64,000 nucleotides of DNA from Azospirillum sp. B510 (lineage in GTDB: Bacteria; Pseudomonadota; Alphaproteobacteria; Azospirillales; Azospirillaceae). The stretch is taken from positions 3,129,001-3,193,000 of the forward strand of contig NC_013854.1 of assembly GCF_000010725.1 (NCBI RefSeq). Reading direction: 5' to 3'. Shown here piece by piece: positions 57,087 to 64,000 of this stretch. The notes beneath the pieces were generated by a model. The model was not told where the DNA came from and ran no database searches. It was given only the letters and a program-made list of their open reading frames with translations. Numbering within the stretch: position 1 is the first letter of the stretch; the number at the start of each line of letters is the position of its first letter. A program made the translations under genes and the position numbers.

Positions 57087-58163
57087 TCAACGCGGCGACC
57101 AGACCGCTCGCCACCCTGGTGAATAAAGGCGGCTAGCCACCTGATCCTTAAACCAAAGCGTCAGTGCGGAATCCGGCTGGTGGCGGTTCCACAGCCAGGC
57201 GATCTGGATCAACGTCGTGCGCAGACGTGGATTACCTGATTTTGAAACTCCCTGCTCGTGATCCACCTGGCCACTCTGCCAGGGTGTCGGCGCGAGGCCC
57301 GCGTAGGCGGCGACCTGTCTGCGGTTGTCGAAATGCCGGCAAAGCCCTTCGCCCCACAACACGGCCGCGGCCGCCGCTCCAATCCCTTTCAGGCCCAGCA
57401 ACAGAGCGGCGCCGGGAAATGCGAGCGCCTCTGCGGTAAGCATGTCGGTACTCGCCCGCTCGATGTCCTTTATCTGTGCAAGCACCAGTTCAAGGCGGTC
57501 AAGCTCCCGCGAAATCTGCGCCTGCAGGTGGGGTGGCAATGGGCGGCCATCTCCGGTACGGAGCTCATCAAGCCGCTCCCGGCGATCGCGCCGCAGCGGT
57601 TCATAAGCTCCGACGCCATGACTGTAGAGCAGCCCCTTGATCCGATTGACGTGCGCTACCCGTTCATTGACCAGTACCTTGCGTTCCCGCGCGATCCGCC
57701 GCCGGTCTTCCTCTTCAGGCGTTGGCGGCCTTACCATTGCACAAACGCGAGGCTCGCCCCGCTTGTAGGCCAGCAACGTTCGGACGAGCGCCTCGCCGTC
57801 AATCCTGTCGGTCTTTGCCCGACGACGGCGGCGCGAAATCGCTACCGATGCCGGGTCGACAACGTGACTTTCGATCCCTTCCTGGAGTAGGACCCGATGA
57901 ATCCAGAAGCCGTCCAACCCTGCTTCCTGGATCACAACAATTGGAAAGATTTGCCCAGTCCGAACCAGAGCCTTGCGTCGTAATTCCGCAAATCGCAAAA
58001 GCAGGTCACCAATATCCCCTGCCTTGACCAGATGTTTCGACATCTTCTCGCCACCACCCGGCGTCAGTGATGTGACCAGCCATTTCGACTGGCTCAGCTC
58101 AAGCGAAACGAAGATCGCGCCGAGATCGACACGAATGGCGGTGGAATTGGATGTGCTGGACAT
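57087..58163 (-). CDS. IS110-family transposase
   Basis: This 358-residue protein has an N-terminal DEDD_Tnp_IS110 domain (IRVDLGAIFVSLELSQSKWL and RRAKTDRIDGEALVRTLLAY) and a C-terminal Transposase_20 domain (LLLGLKGIGAAAAAVLWGEG and YAGLAPTPWQSGQVDHEQGV). Its frame is intact. It uses the RuvC-like DEDD chemistry of IS110 recombinases. Confidence 0.92.
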   Translation of the reverse strand: MSSTSNSTAIRVDLGAIFVSLELSQSKWLVTSLTPGGGEKMSKHLVKAGDIGDLLLRFAELRRKALVRTGQIFPIVVIQEAGLDGFWIHRVLLQEGIESHVVDPASVAISRRRRRAKTDRIDGEALVRTLLAYKRGEPRVCAMVRPPTPEEEDRRRIARERKVLVNERVAHVNRIKGLLYSHGVGAYEPLRRDRRERLDELRTGDGRPLPPHLQAQISRELDRLELVLAQIKDIERASTDMLTAEALAFPGAALLLGLKGIGAAAAAVLWGEGLCRHFDNRRQVAAYAGLAPTPWQSGQVDHEQGVSKSGNPRLRTTLIQIAWLWNRHQPDSALTLWFKDQVASRLYSPGWRAVWSPR

Positions 58164-58226
58164 GACGGCCTCCGGGTTCAGTGCTGGACCAGAACTCTGA
58201 CCCGGTTCCAGTCGCTCTTCACCTCA

Positions 58227-58277
58227 TAGGATCTCGACCCCGTGGACAGCGCGGTGCGCGTCGATGAAGGCGATCAT
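58227..58277 (-). pseudogene. IS3-family orfB, 5' stub
   Basis: Only [17 protein letters not shown] of the OrfB start remains, following orfA in the usual shifted frame; the rest is lost at the IS110 junction. Confidence 0.65.
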
Positions 58278-58603
58278 CGCTTGAACGGGCGGTCGAGCTC
58301 CGCCTGAGCAAAATACGCCGACGCCTTGCGCAGAATCTCGTTCGCCTGGCGTAGCTCCCGCACCTCACGCTCCAGCGCCTTGATCTTTTCCTGCTCGTCC
58401 GTCGTCGGACCGGGCCGCTTGCCCTGGTCACGCTCGGCCTGCCGGACCCAGTTCCGCAGCGTCTCGGGATTGCAGCCGATCTTCGCAGCGATCGAACTGA
58501 TCGCCGCCCACTGCGACGCGTGTTCGCCTTCGTGGTCAAACACCATGCGAACCGCGCGTTCGCGCACTTCAGGGGCGTATTTGGGTGATGCTTGCTTCGT
58601 CAT
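58274..58603 (-). CDS. IS3-family OrfA
   Basis: This 109-residue OrfA has the HTH_Tnp_1 motif ([20 protein letters not shown] and [20 protein letters not shown]) and a leucine-zipper tail ([20 protein letters not shown]). An IS3-type end (TGAACCGCACCGGGTTTGCT) lies upstream at about 58653. The partner orfB is truncated, so the element is dead. Confidence 0.88.
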   Translation of the reverse strand: MTKQASPKYAPEVRERAVRMVFDHEGEHASQWAAISSIAAKIGCNPETLRNWVRQAERDQGKRPGPTTDEQEKIKALEREVRELRQANEILRKASAYFAQAELDRPFKR

Positions 58604-58653
58604 GTTGAACCCAGTCTCTCAAGAAACGGGGCCTCCAGCAAACCCGGTGCGGT

Positions 58654-59151
58654 TCACAGCCGGACGTGCGCCACCTGCACCTTGGTGGTGACGCCGTCCA
58701 GGACGATCCAGTCCTCGGCCCAGTCGAACTGATAGGCCTCACCCGGCGCGAAGGTCAGCGGCACAAAGGCCTGCGCCGGCGTGGTTACCGGCTGGCGCTG
58801 CCGGAAGCGCTTGATGTAGCGGCGCACCGCATCATAGCCGCCCGGAAAGCCCGCCGCCTGCAGGCGCTTGAAGAGGCCCAGGTAATCGAGCCGGTCCCGC
58901 GCCGGCTGACGATCGTTCTCCTCGACCAGCCGTTCCAACTCCTTCTGGAAGGCTCCCAACTGCGGATAGGGTTGCACCTGCCGCTCATACCGCGGCGCCG
59001 TCTCCCCCGAGCGCAGGTACTTGCTCACCGTCTCCCGCGACACCTTCAGCGACCGGGCGATCGCCCGCTCACTCTTCCCCTTTGCGTGCTCCCGTCGGAT
59101 CCGCGCTATCGTCTCCACCGTCAGCATCCTCGCTTGGCCACCCTGTCGCAC
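58654..59151 (-). pseudogene. IS21-family istA, N-terminal part
   Basis: It begins with a helix-turn-helix (KGKSERAIARSLKVSRETVS) and reaches the start of the integrase core (PGEAYQFDWAEDWIVLDG) before being cut by the IS3 end near 58654. It is unrelated in detail to the intact istA at 37104-38618. Confidence 0.85.
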
Positions 59152-59209
59152 AACCCAGAGTGGAAGTCTGCCAGATCAGGAGGTGGATGGGTTTGGGACG
59201 CCGATCACC

Positions 59210-59392
59210 CCCGAAACTGGCCTACTGTTCCACGCCGATGCACACAAGGACAACGGCCCCGAAAACCTTGCCGTCCTCCGGCTCGCCATCAACCTCGTCT
59301 CAAAGGATGCTTCCAAGGGGGCCACCCGCGTCAAGCTGCTGCGAGCCGCCTGGAATTCCGCCTTCCTCCGAAAACTGCTCGCCCAAATCTGA
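59210..59392 (+). pseudogene. ISAs1-family transposase C-terminal fragment
   Basis: The last 60 or so residues (HKDNGPENLAVLRLAINLVS, then RAAWNSAFLRKLLAQI) resemble the C-terminus of ISAs1-type transposases. The upstream part is missing. Confidence 0.65.
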
Positions 59393-59433
59393 TATGCGAT
59401 TGCCCTGAGGATAGCGGAAACTCCGACAGTCCC

Positions 59434-60114
59434 CTATGCTCGGGCATGGCCCCAGAAGTTTGGGCAAAGCACCATCGGGAAATGGTTGGAGGCCTGGAGG
59501 ATAAGCAGACCGGGCCAGCCCAGCGATTCCCGCACCAAATCCTTCTTGAATTCGGTGTCACTGTGGTTGCGCTCGATGGTCACGTCATGGAATCCGGAGC
59601 GCTTGAGCAGCCGGTGCAGGCTGCCATAGGTCTGGAGCGAGCAATGCTCACGAAAGATCAGGGCCAACTTCTCGCGATTGAAGGCGCGCAGCGCCAGGAT
59701 CCAATAGGGCGCATCGATCAGCAGGTTCGGCGTCTGGAAAACAAGGCGTCCCCCCGGCCGCAACACCCTGCGCAGCCCGGCCAGATAGGCTTCCACCTCG
59801 GGGATGTGCTCGATGACATCGAACATGGTGATGACGTCGAAGCTCTGGTCGGGAAAAGGCAGGGTCGTACCGTCATAGGCCTGCATCCGCCCCTTCAACG
59901 CGGGGTAGGCGGCCTCTCCCTTGGCGAGGGCGGCGGCGTCCACCTCCACCCCATAGACGTCGCCATACCCACGCCGGCGCAGATTTTCAAGAAAGCTGCC
60001 ATGACGGCAGCCGACATCAAGGATCCGGGCGCCTGGATCGATCCCGAGCGACTGGACGTAGGTCAGGCACGAGGCGGTATCGCCGCGCTCGCCGTCAAGG
60101 ACAACCGCGTCCAT
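59434..60114 (-). CDS. Class I SAM-dependent methyltransferase
   Basis: This 226-residue methyltransferase of the Methyltransf_11/23 type has the SAM-binding motif I ARILDVGCRHGSFLENLRRR, motif II-like YGVEVDAAALAKGEA, and SFDVITMFDVIEHIPEVEAY followed by LRPGGRLVFQTPN. ATG at 60114 is taken as the start; two GTG codons precede it. The substrate is unknown. Such enzymes beside FkbM methyltransferases often belong to surface-polysaccharide or glycan clusters. Confidence 0.85.
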   Translation of the reverse strand: MDAVVLDGERGDTASCLTYVQSLGIDPGARILDVGCRHGSFLENLRRRGYGDVYGVEVDAAALAKGEAAYPALKGRMQAYDGTTLPFPDQSFDVITMFDVIEHIPEVEAYLAGLRRVLRPGGRLVFQTPNLLIDAPYWILALRAFNREKLALIFREHCSLQTYGSLHRLLKRSGFHDVTIERNHSDTEFKKDLVRESLGWPGLLILQASNHFPMVLCPNFWGHARA

Positions 60115-60237
60115 CACCACCCCACTCAGCGCGATCTTGGACGCCGTCCGCCATCATGGCGGCACAGCCGGTCCACAAGAGAATCACCGGCCATACGGAA
60201 GCGGATTTCATCGAAGAGAAAGCAGAAATCCCAGCGA

Positions 60238-61023
60238 TCATGGAACACGGCGGAACAAGAGATTGAAAACAGTGTTAGTTTCAACAACCTCAGGCAGCGG
60301 ATAGGGCTTGCGGTTCCGCCCGCCACACAGGTCGACACCGACGTTGTTGATCAGCTCCGTCTGATACCCATACTCCTCAAAGGTCTTGCGGAGCGGGATC
60401 TCGCCGAACCCATTGCGCAGCAGCTCCCCCCGGTTGATCTCGCACACGACGTAATCGGGCAGGCGGCGCGACAAGGTGCGGTGGGCTCCCTTCATCACAT
60501 GCTGCTCATGGCCCTCGGCATCGATCTTCATGAGACGGATTGTGGTGAGCTGCAAATCCTCGACAAGATCGTCCAGACACAGGGACGTGCAGGGGAAGAC
60601 GGCGTCCTCCTGCCCCACCGTGTCCTCCGCTCCCAAAACGCGGGACAGCCCAATGTCCTGGCTGTTGGCCAGGATGCGGCCGGCACCAACCTTGTCCGAT
60701 AATGCGGCATTGAAGGCCATGATGCAGGAGGCGCCATTGGCGGCAATATGGCGGGCCAGACGGACATAGGTCTGGGGATTCGGCTCGAATGCCAAAATCC
60801 GCCCCTGGCCGCGCATGGCCGCAAAGGACAGGAGGGAGTAGTAGCCAACGCAAGCCCCGACATCGATCACCGTGTCGCCGGGGCGAAGAAGCTCAAGAAA
60901 GGTCAAGGATGTAAATTGCTCATGGAAAAATCCGGACTCCAACGCCCGTCCCAGTGGGGGCGACAAAAGAAACGATGCCACATCACCATTATGCGGGAAC
61001 TGGATTTTTTTATAGGAGTTCAT
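60238..61023 (-). CDS. FkbM-family methyltransferase
   Basis: This 261-residue protein has the SAM motif DTVIDVGACVGYYSLLSFAA, acidic GRILAFEPNPQTYVRLARHI and the FkbM signature IRLMKIDAEGHEQHVMKGAH. FkbM enzymes O-methylate sugars or polyketides. ATG at 61023 is preferred to an in-frame TTG 18 bp upstream. It stands with the previous methyltransferase between IS remnants, probably what is left of a glycan-modification cluster. Confidence 0.88.
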   Translation of the reverse strand: MNSYKKIQFPHNGDVASFLLSPPLGRALESGFFHEQFTSLTFLELLRPGDTVIDVGACVGYYSLLSFAAMRGQGRILAFEPNPQTYVRLARHIAANGASCIMAFNAALSDKVGAGRILANSQDIGLSRVLGAEDTVGQEDAVFPCTSLCLDDLVEDLQLTTIRLMKIDAEGHEQHVMKGAHRTLSRRLPDYVVCEINRGELLRNGFGEIPLRKTFEEYGYQTELINNVGVDLCGGRNRKPYPLPEVVETNTVFNLLFRRVP

Positions 61024-61239
61024 TTTGAAATTCCGCGTCAAGACGCATGAAAGTTCAGGCTTCCGCCTTCTTATCCCATCGCGCCACGCCGCTCAACCAC
61101 CCTGTCATGGACGCTACGCAAAAAGCTCAAGGATCACCGCTGAGCTATGCGGGAAACTGGGTGATGACGGTCTGAAGAGGGCGGCGTATCGAGGTTGGTG
61201 ACGAAACCTGCCCGAACCTCCACGAGGCAGCGATACGCC

Positions 61240-61626
61240 ATGGATGAGAATAGCAAGGTTGTTTGGCTGCGTCAGCCGGAGGAGATCGACGACCCGCTGA
61301 CCGCCATCTTACGGGCTGGTGCCCGCCGGCTGCTGGAGCAGACGATCGAGGCGGAGGTGGAAAGCTTTCTGGCCTCCATGAAGGCCGTCACGTTGCCGGA
61401 CGGCCGCGAGCGGGTCGTGCGGCACGGCCATGGTCCTGAATGGACGATCCAGACCGGCATCGGTCCAGTGCCGGTCCGTCGCGCCAAGGTGCGCGACCGT
61501 GGCGGCGCCGAGGCTGGCGAGCGGGTCCGCTTCACCTCGGCGATCCTGCCCCGCTGGGCGCGGCGGACCAAGAGCCTGGACGCGCTGCTGCCGGTGCTCT
61601 ATCTGCGCGGCGTCTCCACCTGTAAA
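61240..61626 (+). pseudogene. IS256-family transposase, N-terminal fragment
   Basis: The MULE/IS256 start is clear (LLEQTIEAEVESFLASMKAV, RVVRHGHGPEWTIQTGIGPV, then FTSAILPRWARRTKSLDALL). Homology ends after LYLRGVST near 61626, so the catalytic region is missing. Confidence 0.85.
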
Positions 61627-61689
61627 GGCCGAATGAAGTTTGGCCCATCCGCATTCTCGGTGCAGATCGACGCGAGGATGAGCACATAG

Positions 61690-61920
61690 AGGGAACACTT
61701 TTCCCTCCAGAGTTCCGGTTTCCTTGTCCAAATCACTGCTTTCGTTGCTCCCAGCCGGCCTTGTCGTCGACCGGGTTTCCGTCGACGCTGATCGGGTGCG
61801 GAACGTGTCAACGACTGTGAGACAGCCCGAGTTATGAATTAGCAGGCCGCGGAAAAAGGGCTGTGCACGGCTGTCGTGTCGTGATTCCCTCCAGTGAGGG
61901 CAAAGGCGACCGTTGAGGGA
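61690..61920. other. IS boundary DNA without a gene
   Basis: No gene was seen. It should contain the left end of the following IS5-family element, but I could not identify matching inverted repeats. Confidence 0.35.
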
Positions 61921-63000
61921 ATGATGCGGGGCTCGGACGAACGCAGCGAAGGTCTTTTCAGCTACGTGAGCTGCGAGGCACGGGTTCCGGCGACCCATCC
62001 ATTGCGGCCGATCCGGGCCATCGTGGACGAAGCGCTGGAGGTGATGTCACCGGCGTTCGAGGGGCTGTACTCCAAGATCGGCCGGCCGTCGATCCCGCCG
62101 GAAAAGCTGCTGCGGGCGCTGCTGCTCCAGGCCTTCTACTCGGTGCGCTCGGAACGCCAGCTGATGGAACAGCTCGACTATAACCTGCTGTTCCGCTGGT
62201 TCGTCGGCTTGTCGATGGACGCTCCGGTGTGGGACGTGACGGTGTTCACCAAGAACCGGGAGCGTCTGCTGGCCGGGGATGTGGCGGCCAAGTTCCTGGC
62301 CACCGTGCTGGGCCAGCCGAAGGTGAAAGCGCTGCTGTCGGACGAGCACTTCTCGGTGGACGGGACGCTGATCGAAGCCTGGGCCAGCGTGAAGAGCTTC
62401 CGGCCCAAAGATGGCAGCGGTGAGCCGCCGGGGCCGGGACGCAACGGCGAACGCGACTTTCACGGCGAGAAGCGGTCCAACGAGACCCATGCCTCGACCA
62501 GCGACCCCGAGGCGCGGCTGTACCGCAAGGGCAACGGGCAGCCGGCGAAGCTGGCCTTCATGGGTCATGCGTTGATGGAGAACCGGAACGCCCTGGTGGT
62601 CAATGTCCGGCTCACCGCGGCGACCGGCTTGGCCGAGCGCGAGGCGGCGGTGTCCATGGTCGAGGCCATCCCCGGCCGCCACCGCATCACGGTGGGCGCC
62701 GACAAGGCCTACGACACCAAGGATTTCGTGGCGAACATGCGCGAGTTGGGCGCCGCCCCGCACGTCGCCCAGAACACCCGCAACCGCCGCTCGGCCATCG
62801 ACGGCCGAACCACCCGCCACCCCGGCTATGCAGTCAGCCTACGAATCCGCAAGCGCATCGAGGAGGTGTTCGGCTGGATCAAAGGGGCCGGGCTACGCAA
62901 GACCCGCCATCGCGGCACGGCCCGTGTCGGCTGGATGTTCACCCTGACCGCCGCCGCCTACAACCTGATCCGCCTGCCAAAGCTACTGGCGGCGGCATAA
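61921..63000 (+). CDS. IS5-family transposase
   Basis: This transposase of about 359 residues is of the IS5 group: N-terminal EARVPATHPLRPIRAIVDEA (DUF772-like), DEHFSVDGTLIEAWASVKSF with the first catalytic Asp, VGADKAYDTKDFVANMRELG with the second, and SLRIRKRIEEVFGWIKGAGL with the Glu. GAGGGA lies just before tandem ATGs at 61921 and 61924; the second has better spacing. Frame intact. Confidence 0.92.
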   Translation: MMRGSDERSEGLFSYVSCEARVPATHPLRPIRAIVDEALEVMSPAFEGLYSKIGRPSIPPEKLLRALLLQAFYSVRSERQLMEQLDYNLLFRWFVGLSMDAPVWDVTVFTKNRERLLAGDVAAKFLATVLGQPKVKALLSDEHFSVDGTLIEAWASVKSFRPKDGSGEPPGPGRNGERDFHGEKRSNETHASTSDPEARLYRKGNGQPAKLAFMGHALMENRNALVVNVRLTAATGLAEREAAVSMVEAIPGRHRITVGADKAYDTKDFVANMRELGAAPHVAQNTRNRRSAIDGRTTRHPGYAVSLRIRKRIEEVFGWIKGAGLRKTRHRGTARVGWMFTLTAAAYNLIRLPKLLAAA

Positions 63001-63149
63001 TCACGCCCGGAGTCCGCCCAAAAGGCGGCCTTGGGCGCTCCAGGCCGGGGGTGCACCCGCTGATTTCGACCAAAGCGGGTGCAAAAGGCCCAAATTTCGA
63101 GCCTCCGCAGAGGCAAGGACGCCATACACGAGCCTTTTTCCGCGTCCTG

Positions 63150-63800
63150 TTAGGCTTGGATGCTCTCCGGCTTTTGCGGCGGATTGATCCAGACTTCGAT
63201 TGGCTTTGCGGGTGGTTGAGGCGCTTTGCGAACGAAACGCTCCGGTGTGCGGCGAAAGGCACGGTCGAGGGTTTGCTGGCGGGCGGCATGGACGGCGTCG
63301 GCTTGGCCGTAATGGACTTGGTCTGGGGTCATCAGGCCGATGCCGGCATGGTGGTGATCCCGGTTGTACCAGGTGAAGAAGTCCCGGCAGAAGGTCCTGG
63401 CATCCTCGATGGAGCCGAAGCGCTTGGGGAATTGCGGCTGATATTTCAGGGTCTTGAAATGGGCCTCCGAGAATGGGTTGTCGTTGGAGGTGTTGGGTCG
63501 GCTGTGCGATTTGGTGACGCCGAGGTCGGCGAGCAGGAGAGCGGTCGCCTTGGCCTTCATCGGGCCTCCACGATCGGCGCGCAGGGTCAACTGGCCGGGT
63601 GGGACGGCGTTCTTGGCCAGCGTCTCCTCGAACAGCGTCTTGAACAGGGTGGCGCTCTCGGCATCGGCGACGCACCAGCCGACCACCCGGCGGCTGAAGA
63701 TATCGAGGATCACGTAGAGGTAGTAATAGGACCATTTCATCGGCCCCATCAGCTTGGTGATGTCCCAGGACCAGACCTCGTTCGGGGCCTTGGCCAGCAT
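63150..63800 (-). pseudogene. IS3-family orfB, frameshifted
   Basis: The integrase core is well preserved (VWSWDITKLMGPMKWSYYYL, DIFSRRVVGWCVADAESATL, LTLRADRGGPMKAKATALLL, SNDNPFSEAHFKTLKYQPQF). The upstream part (LRHPAYRKPE, about 63800-63835) is in another frame, and nothing of OrfB precedes it, so the gene is broken. Confidence 0.85.
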
Positions 63801-63863
63801 TCGGGCTTCCGGTAGGCCGGATGGCGGAGCTGAGAGTCGGACTCGGAATCGTCATAGCTGTGT

Positions 63864-64000
63864 CTATGTCCTGGCCACCCGTCTTGAGAGCAGTTTGACG
63901 CTTGCGATGAAGATCCAGGCGACGGCACTCTCGACGGTGGCCTCGAAGTCCTTGGCGAGGCGCCGATTGCGGTTAAGCCAGGCGATGGTGCGCTCGACGA
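63864..64000 (-). pseudogene. IS5-family transposase C-terminus, cut by window end
   Basis: It reads VERTIAWLNRNRRLAKDFEA, then AVAWIFIASVKLLSRRVART and stop, the usual C-terminal end of an IS5-family (IS427/IS1031-like) transposase. The remainder lies beyond the window, so its integrity is unknown. Confidence 0.8.

Overview
The window is high-GC DNA from a chromosome, most likely of an alphaproteobacterium of the Rhodospirillales (Azospirillum-like). This placement is an inference from the GyrB sequence, the codon use and the mix of insertion sequences. It opens inside gyrB. Next come an IS5-family element, a LuxR-type regulator, an amidase, an outer-membrane SphA/MetA-type protein, a decayed IS110 transposase gene, and a three-gene operon of a RlaP-like nucleotidyltransferase, a MoxR-type AAA ATPase and a metallopeptidase-like/VWA protein.

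The centre (13.8-34.9 kb) is a type I-G (formerly I-U) CRISPR-Cas locus. A 583-bp non-coding stretch full of inverted and direct repeats precedes cas7(csb1)-csb2(cas5-cas6)-cas3-(340-aa Csb3/Cas8-like protein), which are joined by ATGA overlaps. Tail to tail with them, on the other strand, lies a two-gene AddA/AddB-like helicase-nuclease operon. It diverges from cas4-cas1 (fused), cas2, an AT-rich leader and a CRISPR array. The array has 71 complete 37-nt repeats, a truncated 72nd repeat and 71 spacers. The helicase-nuclease pair sits between the interference and adaptation modules and is the most interesting feature, because it could supply or process DNA ends for spacer capture or target degradation.

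From 34.9 kb onward the window is a nest of mobile elements. An IS66 cuts the last CRISPR repeat. Its tnpB is split by a serine-recombinase element, whose recombinase gene is split in turn by an IS21-family element with an 8-bp target duplication. Beyond it lie remnants of a second IS66 and a second recombinase. An ISKra4 element follows, split by an 8.4-kb Tn3-family transposon with a 5-bp target duplication and an arsenic operon (arsR, two arsC types, acr3, arsH). The Tn3 tnpR gene is interrupted by an IS630. A second, inverted and nearly identical IS66 fragment follows.

The last 9 kb is an IS graveyard (IS3, IS110, IS1380, IS21, ISAs1, IS256 and IS5 pieces) surrounding two methyltransferase genes. 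Damage is concentrated on the leader-distal side of the CRISPR array, while all recognisable cas genes have intact reading frames.
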